DNA from: Pterois miles
Lineage: Eukaryota; Chordata; Actinopteri; Perciformes; Scorpaenidae
Reading direction: 5' to 3'
NCBI GenBank assembly: GCA_947000775.1
Contig: CAMQGK010000171.1
Span: forward strand, 2,741,001-2,805,000
DNA: 64,000 nucleotides
A program made the position numbers and the translations under genes. Shown one piece after another: positions 10,261-22,189 of this stretch. The notes beneath the pieces are model-generated. The model was not told where the DNA came from. It worked only from the letters and a program-made list of their open reading frames with translations, and did not search any database. Within the stretch, counting starts at the first letter, position 1; each line of letters opens with the position of its first letter.

Positions 10261-10910
10261 AAGGGGGTCTTGTTCCATGTCAGGACAATGGGACCTCTAA
10301 GTGGCATGTGAAACTGACCCGACTATGAGCAATAATTCAAGCCTTTGATTTGACAAATGTTTTTGTGCCTTCCTCCACATCTGCAAATACCTCCACTCTT
10401 CTCCTGCCTTTCTTTCTTTCCTTGCCAGAGAAACCGAGAACTGGCTTAGATTCACCTCACCCAGTGAAAACAAGAGAAAATGAAAAGAGCATAAGCACTT
10501 TGGAGGGGAAAAGAAGGGAAAATGGTGGGCACACAGATAAGTTTGGCTGTTTGGCTTTTGTTGTTTGAATTAAAATAAAGGTTTCCTTCTCTGCTGTCAC
10601 ATCGCATTAGCGGCAGCTGCGATGGCTGCTATCAGCCCGGCTCCTGGCTGCGGCTCTGCGCGGAGCGAAGCTGACGGTGTGTGGAAACTAACACAGGCAC
10701 TGTGCTGTGACCGCGTCACCTGCAATCAGGCCCTGCAGCCAGCCAGATTAATCATGACAGTAGGCAATATTTCCAACATTATTAGAAGAGAAACCTAATA
10801 TTTTGGGACATCAGGGATCTCGGTGCCGGTGTCCATCAAAGTGAGAGCCTTCATTTAATGCTCCTTGGATGGGTAACCCTGGCACTTAACCCCTTTTAGA
10901 TATTCCATCT
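10261..10910. other. Repeat-poor DNA with a GC-rich core, no gene seen
   Basis: A GC-rich core lies around 10605-10760, with 'ggcagctgcgatggctgc' type palindromic CAGCTG content. It could be regulatory; nothing in it supports an exon. Confidence 0.3.
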
Positions 10911-10928
10911 CTCTCCTCTTCTCCTCTA

Positions 10929-10962
10929 CACACACACACCTACTCACACACACACACACATA
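10929..10962. repeat. CA-rich microsatellite
   Basis: Interrupted (CA)n with a CTACT interruption. Confidence 0.85.
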
Positions 10963-11364
10963 CAAACACGTATACAGGCTGCTGGCTTATGATGAGGCAT
11001 CCGTCCCAAACAGTGGTGATGCATTTATTCTGAACACAATTTCTCACTGCCATCACGCCATGTTTTCACAAAGCCAAACAAGGAACTGAACACCTATATC
11101 TGCCCCGTAACATCAGTCCTATTTGCCGGGGATTGTGCAAAGGGCTGCGGGGGTTAGTGAAAACAAAATGGACCTGCCACACCTGTGTACATGTGTGATT
11201 GTGTGCGGTAGTGAGGATTTTCATGTATTGTGTGCGTATGTGTTTCAGTACCCACTGTCTGTTGTGAGCTTTATATCTGTTTGTGGTTTGTCTGGAGGGT
11301 CTTATTGCATTTCTCTGTGCACCCCTAATATCGCTTGCACTTTCTATTTTGTTTATCTGTATGT

Positions 11365-11370
<6 letters not shown>

Positions 11371-11403
<33 letters not shown>
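11371..11403. repeat. (GT)16 microsatellite
   Basis: Perfect dinucleotide tract. It explains the poly-Val/Cys and poly-Thr/His open frames that cross it. Confidence 0.95.
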
Positions 11404-11405
<2 letters not shown>

Positions 11406-11583
11406 CTTTGAGTTTGATTTGATGTGATTGTGTCTGGCATGTAGTGTGTGCAGGTGCTGTGAATCGTAGAGATCCTAATCGTGACTCATCCCTGCTCCTC
11501 TCCTCTGTTCCCAGGATGTTTCACCCCTCAGAAGGTCTGTCGATAGGACAATGTGTTTGCATATGGATTAACAAATGCTCAAA

Positions 11584-11651
11584 CACACACACACACAAAC
11601 ACACACACATACACGCACCTGTGAGTGTAGACACACAAATACACACACTCA
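11584..11651. repeat. Interrupted CA-rich microsatellite
   Basis: Several short (CA)n blocks separated by single changes. Confidence 0.85.
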
Positions 11652-11784
11652 CAATCGTGTGAGCAACAAACAGAAAGTTCCACGTTGTATATCTGGACAT
11701 GCAGTGCTGTATTTACTGTATATTACGTGACCATGTAAGTGTATAATGTATGTTTGTCTGAACATCAGTGTTAACACTGATATA

Positions 11785-11788
<4 letters not shown>

Positions 11789-11872
<84 letters not shown>
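11789..11872. repeat. (TA)~42 microsatellite
   Basis: Uninterrupted TA tract of about 84 bp. The minus-strand poly-Ile/Tyr frame over it is an artefact. Confidence 0.97.
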
Positions 11873-11875
<3 letters not shown>

Positions 11876-12803
11876 TACCCTTCATATTTAATCCAAAGTA
11901 ACTTTTCTGTGGTTTCTATCCATTGTACAAAAATAATATCATCTTGTTAGCAAATCAGCTACATGCACAATCCAATACTGCCAACTCACAGCAATATTTA
12001 CCCCAAAATTAGCTGAAAATGACTTTATTATCAACATCATTTAATAATTATATTCAGATATTTCCCAATAGCAGGTTATTTATTTAATTTTTTTTTTTTA
12101 AGTTTTTTTCATGTCTGCTGATAAATAGATAATAATTAGCAAATGACTCCCTAAATCATTACATTAGATACATTTGTGTACACAATAAATCACAATGGTG
12201 AGATTTGTGTCTGATCAGAGGTGTTTTCTATTTTGGTTTTCCACCTTCGATGAAGAGCAGCCACTTCTCAAGCCTAAGGGCCCTACTTAAACCATTATGT
12301 GCTATTTTAGCATCTAATTATTGATACATTTTGAGGTAAATATTGGGGTAATTTGGCAGTAATCCCAAAGAAATTTCAAATAGGCTAAGTGCTATTTGTC
12401 ACCTAATTACTATGAAATTTGTAGACCTGTAACATTAAGTGGTACCAAAACAATTTTTTCAAACCCTGTTTCAAGCTGCGGAAGCATCTACATTTCTTAG
12501 GATTACTTTATAAAGCAAAGATAGACGTGATTTTCACCTGAACATTACAGTATGATTCCAATATAACAAAATACAGCTGAACAATGGCGAGCACATCACC
12601 TGTCAGCAAGACTCACTCGCTGACATCCATCCCGTGACCTACTGCTGTCTGTATACATACACTACAGCAAGATGCTGCATCAAAGACCAAATGACATATC
12701 AATCATATTGATTCCCAGAATCACTGCTGTTTATTTGCTTGTCAAAGGACTCAATTGGCAATCAATGCACAGTTAGTTTAATTTTGCTCATTGACTGACT
12801 GTA
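11873..12803. other. Unassigned AT-rich DNA, no gene seen
   Basis: A T/A homopolymer patch lies near 12086-12108. No exon, RNA or repeat family is recognised. Confidence 0.4.
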
Positions 12804-12819
12804 GTGTGTGTGTGTGTGT

Positions 12820-12874
<55 letters not shown>
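12804..12874. repeat. (GT)~35 microsatellite
   Basis: About 71 bp of GT with a single phase slip (GG) at 12820-12821. Confidence 0.97.
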
Positions 12875-12875
<1 letters not shown>

Positions 12876-13127
12876 TTGATGTGTCCTCCTCATTCTCAGA
12901 GCCTTGTTGTTTAGGGGAGGAGAGGAGAGCGAGACAATGTTGTCCTGCTGGCGTGTGCTCGGCTGTGTTCATCAGGGGGTTTGGGGTGCCTAATACACCA
13001 TGGCGCTCCCCCATTTGTTTAATTTGTAAGGCTCTGACATCAATTGTTGAGCTTCATTTGCCCCATCGAAACGTCACATGTCACCGCTAATGGGACAAGC
13101 TGTGCGTGTGCGATGTACACATGTGAA

Positions 13128-13181
13128 GTGTGTGTCTGCATGTGTGTATGTGGGGCTGTGTGTGTTGGTGTGTGTGTGTGA
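13128..13181. repeat. Compound TG-rich microsatellite
   Basis: Short (TG)n blocks separated by CTGCA, TATG and GGGGC interruptions. Confidence 0.8.
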
Positions 13182-13627
13182 ACTGGAGAGGGGATGGTTT
13201 GGAAATATATTCAGTTCCCATCAAGAGCCGTATCCCATGAATTAATTTAATTATACTTTAAGAGACAATATATGAACAGAGATTAGAAGGAGCAAGTACA
13301 TAATAGTGAATATGATTATTTTGTATAAGATTATTAAACTGTTTGAAGTTAACAGTATAGGCCCGAAGACTAAACTGAAGAGACACAGAAGTTTGAAATG
13401 TTTTAAGAAATAAACAGTGACAACAAATCTTAGTACTACACTGGATGAGATTGAATGATTCAAATTATTTAAGTGATTTTCTTATTTTTCATTTCCTACA
13501 TATTGAAAATGGATGATAATCTGAAAAGCTGTGGATTCAGTAACTCCATTTTTCACTATCTTTTTTAAAATAGTCTGTTCATACAATAAACACACTACGG
13601 TATCATTAAGCTTATAAGCAGTCCATT
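13182..13627. other. Unassigned AT-rich DNA
   Basis: Nothing recognised; the short frame on the minus strand (13251-13463) is hydrophobic because the DNA is AT-rich. Confidence 0.4.
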
Positions 13628-14080
13628 TAAAGGAATACTTCACCCTTTTTTATTATAATTTGTATATCAAGTACTCACTGCATTGCATTGACTTCTTGAA
13701 GAAAACTTCTTACTTATACTTCTATACTTCTTGGATGCCTCCACATTGAACATCAAAAACAGAGACAAGACTATGAATTGAAGTTAATGGCGGCAGAGTT
13801 TACTATTAGAACTATATAGAAACACTCCTTCACACTGTTTATAACACCTGAGCAGGCGTGCTGCAAGTCCGTACATGAGATGGTAGTGGTGGAGGTGAGG
13901 CGAAAATGCATGTTTGGGTACTGAGTAGCTACTGTACTGAGCATACCACTGGATAAATGAGATTTGAATTATGCTGCACAAGCTGTATAAGAGTTTGTAA
14001 TCAGATGTTTTGATGGCCTCCATTTACCGTACTTCAATTTATCAAGGAGTTACTATGTTTTTGGATTCTCTGTGGAGGCA
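13628..14080. mobile_element. Foldback MITE-like element
   Basis: The left arm 13736-13796 and right arm 14013-14080 are imperfectly inverted: both read 'tgcctccaca..gaa..' going inward, then 'atcaaaaaca' or 'atccaaaaacat', then 'aattgaag' and 'aatgg.ggc'. The leader 'aggaatacttcaccc' resembles the start of a widespread fish interspersed repeat that I recognise by sight. It has no coding capacity. Confidence 0.6.
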
Positions 14081-14320
14081 CCAAGTAACACTTGGTGATT
14101 GTGGTTATAGTTTAAAAAAAGAAACAGTAATTGTTTGAGACACATCACCACCCTGATCACCACGCTCTTACTCTCCCTTTGCTACATGCTAGCAGTAATG
14201 GACAATTTTTGTCAACCTGGCTGCTATTCTTTAGTTTCTGACAACACTTTAATTACGGCCTCCATCATAGAGATTTTAGAAACGCAGAATCTGGCAAGAA
14301 TGTTGTTGATTGAGGCACAA

Positions 14321-14766
14321 ACTACATTTACTGAAGTGCTGTACCTAAGTACAATTTGGAGGTACTTCCTCTTTATGCAGCTTTATACTTCTGCCCCATT
14401 ACATTTCAGATAGAAATATTGTACTTTTTACTCCACTACTAATGTAGTGGAGTAAAAATATACTATGTTAATTTTCACAGATTCAGATTAATTCACAATT
14501 TAACTACTGTAATATACTGCAATATCGATCAGCTACTAAATTAATATGTATTATTATAGCAAGCATCAGTAATTATAATCCAATAATAGAAATGGGCCAT
14601 TTTGCATAATTAGTACTTCTACTTTTGTACTTTAAGTATATTTTGATGCTAATACGTCTGTCCTTTTAAGTAAAATTTTGAATGCATTACCTTAACTTTC
14701 AACTTTTACAGTTTGGTATTAATACTTTTACTTAAGTAAATATTCTGAGTACTTCCTCCAGCACTG
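14321..14766 (+). mobile_element. hAT-like MITE, left-truncated
   Basis: It shares with 18798-19665 the family's characteristic 'actcaagtactgtact' / 'tacttttactt' content and the end 'gagtacttcctccagcactg'. The right end (reverse complement CAGTGCTGGAGGAAGTACTC) matches the CAGTGRTGGAA-type ends of the copy at 18798. It includes a perfect 14-bp hairpin (14425-14438 with 14445-14458). Confidence 0.65.
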
Positions 14767-15327
14767 CTGCTTACAGCTATGGTTTGGCTTCAGCTACATG
14801 AGTTTCATGGGGACTACTTTCTGTGTTTACTTCCTGTCAGTCTCAAAGAGAATGATTTGAGATTATTTCTATTGCACTGAAGCTTTTTGGAAAGCAAACG
14901 AGGTTTGCAGTGTTTGTCCCAATCAAAGAAAACCTTTGCAGGAGTCCACATTTCCCACATCGCTACCACAGAGGTGGACTGAAACATGATAATGACGCTT
15001 AATACCAGAATTTCCCCTTTAAACTGTGTAAATCAACACAAATAGTGTGTGTGCAGATTCATTTAATATGACCGTAATTCCAAGGGACTCTGGGCTGTGC
15101 TGGACAAAAGAACAGATCATTAGGCCCTGCTGGCTCTTCTGAACGAATTAAATGTGTTTAGGACTCAATGGACCTTCATGAGAACTCACATTTGCACAGA
15201 TGCTGCATGTGCGTGATAATGACCAGCGGTCTGTTTGCTGCTGGAAACGATGACTTCAGAGAGGCCTGCCACTGTGTGAGCCTTCGTCTGCTGCTGTGGT
15301 CCGTTCCTTTCCCCCGGCTGCAGTGAC
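14767..15327. other. Unassigned DNA, no gene seen
   Basis: No recognisable exon, RNA or repeat. Confidence 0.4.
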
Positions 15328-15443
15328 ACACACACACACGCACACAGATGCACACTCACGCCGCCGCACATGAGCATATGCATATCATTATTAACTCCCA
15401 CACATACATACACATGCTCACGCACAGGCACACACACATATAT
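15328..15443. repeat. Interrupted CA-rich tract
   Basis: Several (CA)n blocks within about 115 bp, mixed with ACACTCACGC and ACATGCTCACGC words. Confidence 0.75.
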
Positions 15444-15559
15444 TGTATATCCATTAGTCAGACAGTGAAAAGCAAAGTGCAACGATGGACAAACAGAGCG
15501 ACTGAGCGCCCACGCACCGCAGCGATAACCCTGCCGCATGACTCAATTCAGGGAATATG

Positions 15560-15810
15560 CCCCGTCACATCAAAACACGCTCTTTGTCACCAGGCCCGCG
15601 AAAAACATGTTTGTCATGTTGCCCTCTGAGGGTTATGTGTTCCCCAACTCGCAGGTCCAAGTGTAATTATTCAGCATCTCAATGGTCGCCATTCATCTTC
15701 TCTTATGGCAAATCATCGCCCGGAAGTGATCTAAACACGACCGCGGGAACCTATCACAGCATATTTGAAAGCAAAGCGGGGGAGTCTCGGGGCATAATTC
15801 TGTTGTGAAG
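15560..15810. promoter_or_regulatory. Candidate conserved non-coding block
   Basis: Repeat-free, CpG-containing sequence with TAATTATTCAGCAT (15663-15676) and CTCTTTGT (15579-15586, Sox-like when reversed). The plus-strand frame 15557-15808 has no domain. The regulatory call is a weak inference. Confidence 0.22.
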
Positions 15811-16465
15811 GGCTAATGCATTCACACCCACACAGATTGACTCACCCTGACAAAAGAGGCTGTGTTGTCTATTCTAGGCAGCTGGACAGGATGGCGAAAC
15901 TTGGAATCCTTTGTAGGCCGGAAGAGAAGTCCGTCTTTGTCAGACTTTTACAGAGTATATTTTAACATACGCCTTTGCACGGCCGGTCAGGCATTCAGCG
16001 TTGCAACAAGGCTAAAGAAAGTTTGCATAGATTAACTGTGTTAGTGCAAATGTTGAGCCCACATATGTGTTAATCAAGCCCTTTTTGAAATGCAGGCCTT
16101 GTCTGTTTGGGGATTTTTTTGAGATGTAGTCTTCTCACACCGAGGCTGTTTATGTTTGTAAACTACAGGCAAACTGTGAATGAATGAGGCCAGTTTACAA
16201 TAGTGACGATAAAATCAAGAATACCGGTTGGCCTCAAGATAGTTAAAAGAACATTGCAGTTTAGTGTCTCTGTACCATGTGTTCAAAGAGCCAAATGCAA
16301 ACACAGTCAAAGTCACTGGAAATGAACAGACAAGAAAGTGAAAGCAAGAAGTGATTTCAAATTTCTCCTGAGTAAGATATGATAATGTTTAGTGCGGAGA
16401 GATGAGGCTACGGCTGCCATGAGCTAAATTCAAATCAGCAGTATTGCATGCACACCTTTTTTATC
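15811..16465. other. Unassigned DNA, no gene seen
   Basis: No exon, RNA or repeat boundary recognised. Confidence 0.4.
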
Positions 16466-16525
16466 TACACTATTTGTCCACCATCATATGACATCCAGAT
16501 GTGGTCTGTGATGTGGTCATCTTCT

Positions 16526-16789
16526 TCAGGCTTTCCACCAGATTTGGGAACCTGGCTGCAGGGATTTGCTCCCATTCAGCCACAACAGCATTAGTGAGGT
16601 CCAACACTGATGCTGGGAGATCAGGCCTGGCTCACAATCAGCGTTCCAGCTCATCCCATAAAGGTGTTGGGCAGGATTGAGGTCAGGCCTCTGTGGGGGC
16701 CTTTCACAGATAATGGTGTATTTTTTTATGGACCTGGCTTTGTGCACTTTCATGTTGAAACAGGAGAAGGCCTTCCCCAAAAGTGCCAC
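16526..16789 (-). pseudogene. Tc1/mariner transposase C-terminal remnant
   Basis: The minus-strand frame of 87 codons contains 'RPDLNPAQHLY', a degraded form of the Tc1-family 'PDLNPIEhLW' motif that carries the last acid of the DDE catalytic triad. Here the Glu is Gln and the neighbouring residues have changed, so catalysis would be lost even if it were expressed. The text after it ('GLISQHQC..SLMLLWLN..ESLQPG' type) is shared with the 53881-54186 minus frame, confirming a family. Only the last quarter of a transposase of about 340 residues remains. No helix-turn-helix DNA-binding region is left. Confidence 0.75.
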
Positions 16790-17007
16790 AAACTTTGAAG
16801 CACACTTTAAGTATTACTGTATGCTGTAGCATTAAGATTTTACTGAAAGGACTGGTTCATTTGCATTCTGTTCTGATGTATTGTTTTTCAAATGGGAACA
16901 CCGGGTCAGTCGTTGCAAAAAGCAGTGATGTAGGTTATCACAGTAAAGTGATGAATGTGAAGCTAGCTCTAGCTAAGTCAACCTTCGCTGTGTCAAGTTT
17001 AACTTAA

Positions 17008-17270
17008 ATGGTTAGTTCAGATTTTGTGAAGTGGGCTTGTATGTATACTCCGCTTTTTTAGTGTGGTCTAGTGGTTTTGAAGAGAGCGATATAATGGCTT
17101 CAGTTCCCCGTCAGAAAGGGCTGCCTGATGGCTATATTTAGAATATTTTCTCTGCTTTACCTCGCCATCAGACAGACGACGGGGAACTGAAGTTGTTGGA
17201 TCGTTGTCTTCAAAGCCAACAGACCAGACTTCATTCACAAAAACAGCCATTTCTACCACTACCTGTTACC
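17008..17270. mobile_element. Foldback repeat inserted in the Tc1 relic
   Basis: A perfect 15-bp inverted repeat CTTCAGTTCCCCGTC at 17098-17112 and 17178-17192 extends imperfectly to about 17076-17133 and 17162-17214 (both arms contain 'tttgaaga..a.cgat' and 'ctgatggc'). The leader 'ggttagttcagattttgtg' resembles a common fish MITE. It is non-coding. Confidence 0.6.
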
Positions 17271-17275
17271 GCTTT

Positions 17276-17531
17276 AGATAAGATAAGATAAGATATTCCT
17301 ATATTAGTCCCACAGTGGGGAAATTCACACATTACAGCAGCAAGAGGATAGTGCAATAAAAGACAAGAAGCATAGATGTAAAAACAGTATTAATACAAAT
17401 AAAAGAAATTAGTATATACATAATAGAAAAGTAAAGCCAGAAATGTGTCCATCATATCAATGATATAATTGTACATATAAGTCCTTATTGCACTTATTTA
17501 GCTGCAGGTCTACTGCTGCATTGGTCAGTAA
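17276..17531 (-). mobile_element. LINE-type 3' end with (TTATC)n tail
   Basis: Read on the minus strand it ends 'ccactgtgggactaatatag' followed by (TTATC)n (17276-17294). The same tail closes the SINEs at 2667-2809 and 63004-63305, but the body upstream differs and has no tRNA-like head. It is most simply the 5'-truncated 3' end of the partner LINE. The family is not assigned and no reverse transcriptase frame remains. Confidence 0.55.
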
Positions 17532-18005
17532 GATTGTTTGTGTTATTGTGTGACTTGCGGATCCAAACTAATGTGGCGTCCGCACAGCAGTGCATTCCTT
17601 AGCTTTTGTGCCACTTCTCCTGTCTGCTTCTCCAAACTGGGAGCATGCCGACAGCCATCTAAGCACCTGAATGTAACGTTAATACACTGACTACAAGGAT
17701 GTATGTACTGTACATGTAGTAGCGTCATCATGCAGAAACCTTCATCAAGTCATGGGAAAAAGCTTTAAAAAGGGCTTGGGATAATAGTATTCTGACAGTG
17801 AAACATACTTACGTTGACCAAAATTTTAATGTTCGGAATTTAATACATGAAGAAGACCACTGTTAAACTACAGAATGATATAAAAGTCCCAAAAAACCAA
17901 AACACACAGCCCCTAAATTGACACTAAAGGGATTATTATAGCTTAAAACAGTCCCAGAGCAAAAGTGCAAAACCTTGTGTCCACATACTTCTGGCCAGAT
18001 ACTGT

Positions 18006-18797
18006 AACACAGGCAGCAGACTTGTGATCATACCTCCATGTGCTCTCATCCCTCACAGTTTAAGGTTTATTCGTTGCAGCTGTGATGTGAGAAGTTTCTG
18101 ACCTGAGAAGAGGTCAAGGTCGTGGGAGCCAGAAGTGCAGCTTCCTGTAGCTGCCACACTTTACAACACTGTCCCCTCTATGATGATACTTACTGCTTGT
18201 AGGTCAGAAACTTTCCATTTCCTGGTTGTCTTGAACTAATAGATAGGGAGTACCCTTGCTGCCAATCAAAATGAGCCTCTTGCCCTCTGCTGGGTGGAGA
18301 TTGTTGCAGTAGCACTGAAGCATTATGTTTAGTTATTCAATTACCATAAAGGTCCGTTACCTCAAAACAAGTTTATTGAGTTATAAAAAAAAATCTATTT
18401 TTGCACAAAGAATGCAGAGATATGTAAAATGTGAAATGCTGCCAAGATGGTGACCTTTGGAATATTTTAACCATCAGGTTATCGATATTAAATGTGTAGT
18501 AAGTCTATTTACTCTGTTCACAGGAAAGCAGCTTAAATAGTTTAAAATAGGCTTGTTTGGGAAGAGAAGAAAGATGGAAGGAAAAATGAAGCTCAGATAA
18601 ATGGAACTGCTAATATGTCTCCGTAATAGATATGTTTTCCCATGATGTTCTGCAACAATTTTTCCTCAAATTCGATTAGCTTAATCTAATATTACTCTGA
18701 ACACCTAACATTTTTCATTGTCTTCGCTGTAATTTCTCCACAGCCAAAAGAGAGAGGGCCTTATCTATTGTCACTGGTGTGTGTGTGTGTTCGTCTG
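18006..18797. other. Unassigned DNA, no gene seen
   Basis: No exon, RNA or repeat family recognised. Confidence 0.4.
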
Positions 18798-19665
18798 CAG
18801 TGGTGGAATGTAACTAAGTAGATTTACTCAAGTACTGTACTTACCAATCCGAGGTTGAGCATTTACATTATGTAACTTTAACAGATTACAATATGCAATA
18901 CCCTTCATGTCCAGTGAAAACCACATATCTCTAAATTTGGTGATTTTGAAATAGATTTTTTTTTCTGATAAAACGAAGGATTAAGTTTTCCTTTATGGGA
19001 TGAGAAAATTGTCCTACTTCTTGCATTAAATTAATTTAAAAACCTGCTTGGATCAAAGCTGTAAACATAGTTGATTTTTCTGAGCTGATGAAAAGTTTTT
19101 GGAGATATGTGTCTCTCACAGGACAGTGATCATACAAACACATGGTAATATTATGGTTTATGATGCATTGCTGCAGATTAAACTACCCAACAGCATATAA
19201 AGGAGTTTAAATCAGCACAACATTAAAATACAACATTAATACAGCAGTAATGTTAATCCAAAAGCATCATACGTAACAGTAAAACACTGACAGGGAACAT
19301 TTTTCTGCAGAATGAATACTTTTACTTTTGATACCTTAAAGTGGGTAGAATTGGAGCAAATATGATTAAAGTTATATAAGTTATTTTTATTCGTGAGTGA
19401 CTGACATCTGCATCCGTTGAATAAACAGCCAATAAGGACGCTCTCTCTCTCTGAAGTGACCTGTGATTGGCCAAAGCCTCCCATCACAGGCTAGATTTTT
19501 ATAGCCTGAAAACAGAGCCATGAGGAGGGGCAGTCTAGTTTTCTCTCACAACACCTGAATTACAATATGCTTAAAGGTTATTATGGGATTTTTGCCCAAT
19601 GATGCCCAAAATGTTCTGCCTGCTGCAGGTTTAAGTGAAGGATCTGAATACTTCTTCCATCACTG
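18798..19665. mobile_element. hAT-like MITE with paired ends
   Basis: The left end begins CAGTGGTGGAATGTAACTAA. The reverse complement of the right end begins CAGTGATGGAAGAAGTATTC. These near-identical first 11 bases form the terminal inverted repeat, followed by the 'taagta.atttactcaagtac' block typical of this fish family. The length of 868 bp includes a centre unlike the copy at 14321-14766, perhaps another insertion. No transposase frame is present. I could not confirm an 8-bp target duplication. Confidence 0.65.
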
Positions 19666-20629
19666 TCTGTCAGTGTCTATGAATGTGTCACTGTATACAG
19701 TATGTGTCTCTGTTTTCCTCCATGTGCACCGTGTTTTGTAAGAAACACAACACACTACTGGCTGTCACAATGCATTTAGCGCTCTCTTCCACTGTGAAAT
19801 GTTTAGTTACTCTGTCAAACCTCTCTGGCACAGGGCCCAAGTTGCAAATTAATGTATAGCTTGTGTGCACCTTGGTGATTTGTTATCCAAAGGACTGTTT
19901 GAACAAGGCATTTAGGCAGCGGTGTTAATCTACCAACAAAGGCTCAGCTGTTTTTAGCAGATATAACGACTGTCGAGAGTCTCGGCTGGAAGTGCACCTA
20001 TTCATGCATAGCTGAGTCGCATCAGACCCACACACACACACACACCTGCATTTGGCAAAATACACCTCATTTGGCTGTTGGTACTTAGGCTCTTGAAACA
20101 TAATAATTCTAAAGACATCAGGCTTAATGTGAGTTTGTATTTGAACTAAAACACTCAAGTGTGAAAGAAGGTTGTGTGTGGTAGGAAGATGAGTTTATAT
20201 CTCAGCTATTTCTCTCAGCACAGCAGTGTGTGCATCTAAATAACCCACAATATACTGTATATACACTTACTTCATTTTATGATTATTCATCTTATTATTA
20301 TTATTATTATTATTCATCTTACAGATTAGAAGCACATGCACTTTTATCAGATGTCCTCACATACTTCTCCCTCCATTTCAGCTGACTGATTATTAAATTA
20401 GAGTATATGATTTACTGTTCTTTGGCACAGTGTTTTGGGTGAAATGATGTATATCTATGTTGACAGAGTACACTTCTGTTGTTGTAGCTTTGAAAAAAAA
20501 AAAGCTTGTCATGAATGAAGTCATGGTGTGCAGTTACAGTAAAGTATAGTAAAGTTTTACCCTGAGTATGTCAATGTAAGAGTTGACTTTACCTTTTAAA
20601 TAGCACAGTATTACTACAACATTTCACAT
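19666..20629. other. Unassigned DNA with small microsatellites
   Basis: It contains (CA)9 at 20029-20046 and (TTA)n at 20292-20314. No gene is supported. Confidence 0.45.
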
Positions 20630-21010
20630 GTCATGAGAACGCATTTTAGCCTTTTCATGTATCAGTTGTATGCCACGCAACAAAAGTATAACGTCCACAG
20701 TTTGGTTTAAGAAACAAGTCGTGGTTGGGCTTAGAAGAAGTACTATGTAAAATTTATATGGAAGCAACGTCGTGTTAGTATGAAAAACATATCACAGACG
20801 TCACTAATGTAACTTACAAAACCAAACAAAACACCAGTCTCCTAGTTGGGATGCGTGGATGCATTTACACTGCAGTGAATACAAACCGCATGGCGTACAA
20901 ATGACTTGCCAAAAGCAAGGATGGCGCTCCTATTGCACGCTAGATGCCTTACACATTATCATGTCATTCGTACATCATTTCAAGTGAATGTGCTGGTAAA
21001 ACATTGTTTT
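20630..21010. repeat. Probable interspersed repeat remnant
   Basis: Words such as 'gccacgcaacaaaagtataac' in shortened form and 'ggtttaagaaacaag..gtggttggg' resemble the block at 53110-53390 and the 'TTTTGTTGCC' family elsewhere in the window. The boundaries are uncertain. Confidence 0.4.
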
Positions 21011-22189
21011 GAATGTAATATAACATATGAAATACAAAAGTTGCAGCAGGTCAAGATCAGTAAAGGTGAACCCAGCATGTAAAAGAACTTTCAGTCATCC
21101 GATTATTTGTTTTTAATGTTGGGCATATTAAGACCATTGAAGCCAGTACAATCTGGTCATTCTCGTCCACTCTTCACAACACATCTCTTGTTTTCTCTTG
21201 TTTGTTGTGCTCTAACGCGAATCAAAATCAGACTGTTTATGTAGTCCAGACAACAGAGCCGCCTCAGCAGCAGTGTTTGTTCACCCCTCAGGTCCTTCAG
21301 TGAATTAAAATCCTTCACTCCTGTGTTGTATCTGGAGACAAACTGTGCATTCAGAGTTTAATCGAAAGGATGATACACACTGCGTTATAACAACAGTTGC
21401 TTTTGATGCTAATTATTAATGCAACCTTTTTACATGATTTACTGCTTCTCGCAAATTAGTTTAACATGAAATCAGCATGCTTCATATTAAACCTCGCAGT
21501 GCAGGAAGTCCTGCTTTTTTCTTCCTCAAGTGGCAACAGATGGAAGCAGCCTGTAGGTCACACAACGGCTCTTCTTAACATCAGGCTGCAAGCCTCTCCG
21601 TCTTGGGATTGTGGTGGCACTTACGGATCTGACTTCACTTTGAACAGACTTATTTCTTGAGAAAATACCACATATATTGAATTTGAACTTGTGTTAAATT
21701 CAACCACATGGGCCGAACCGTTTCACAATGCTAATCAATTGGATTAGTGTTGGCCTTGTCTGCGGTGCTGACAGAAACATGGGCCTGATTTAAGGCGAGG
21801 AAGCATCCCTGTGGGCTTGTCACATGTTCTACAAAGTGTATAAATCCACTTAAATAATTTAATAAGTTTAAGATTAAATTAGTGCGTAGAAATCAGAGAG
21901 AGAAAAGCCTCAATTGTGAACCTAAATTTCAGAGCTGATATGCTTAGAGTAGTGATAGAGCCACAAAGACATTATTTAAGTTCCTGGAGCCTTTTATGTT
22001 TAAATATTTTAAGAGCTTAATTAAGAAGTCTAATAAGTTGCTTCCATGGAAATAAAAAAAAAAAATCCAGATTCCAGCCAGAATCTTTGCCGCATTTCTT
22101 TGAGTTTGATGACATTTTTATTTCTTAAAAAGTGTGATTTAATCTTGCAGTTTGGTTACAGTAAAGGAAATGCATGTTAACCTATCACA
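21011..22189. other. Unassigned DNA, no gene seen
   Basis: No exon, RNA or repeat boundary recognised. There is a short A run near 22058-22067. Confidence 0.4.

Larger units (their letters stand above)
16466..18005 (-). mobile_element. Decayed Tc1-type transposon with later insertions
   Basis: The outer ends are degraded Tc1-family termini: 'ctacactatttg' at the left, and at the right (17975-18003) a sequence whose reverse complement begins 'tacagtatctggccagaag', the familiar 'tatatggccaaaagtatgtgg' type end. The left 400 bp (16466-16870) is the 3' part of the transposase region in antisense. The middle is not Tc1: a foldback repeat (17008-17270) and a LINE-type 3' tail (17276-17531) sit inside. 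The element is non-autonomous and long dead. Confidence 0.65.

Noticed and set aside
11649..11885. Minus frame with alternating Ile/Tyr
   Set aside because: Translated (TA)n tract.
12778..13090. Cys/Val-rich plus frame and Thr/His-rich minus frame
   Set aside because: Both are readings of the same (GT)n tract.
20281..20320. Spaced repeats resembling a CRISPR array
   Set aside because: It is a (TTA)n microsatellite; no repeat-spacer structure exists anywhere in the window.
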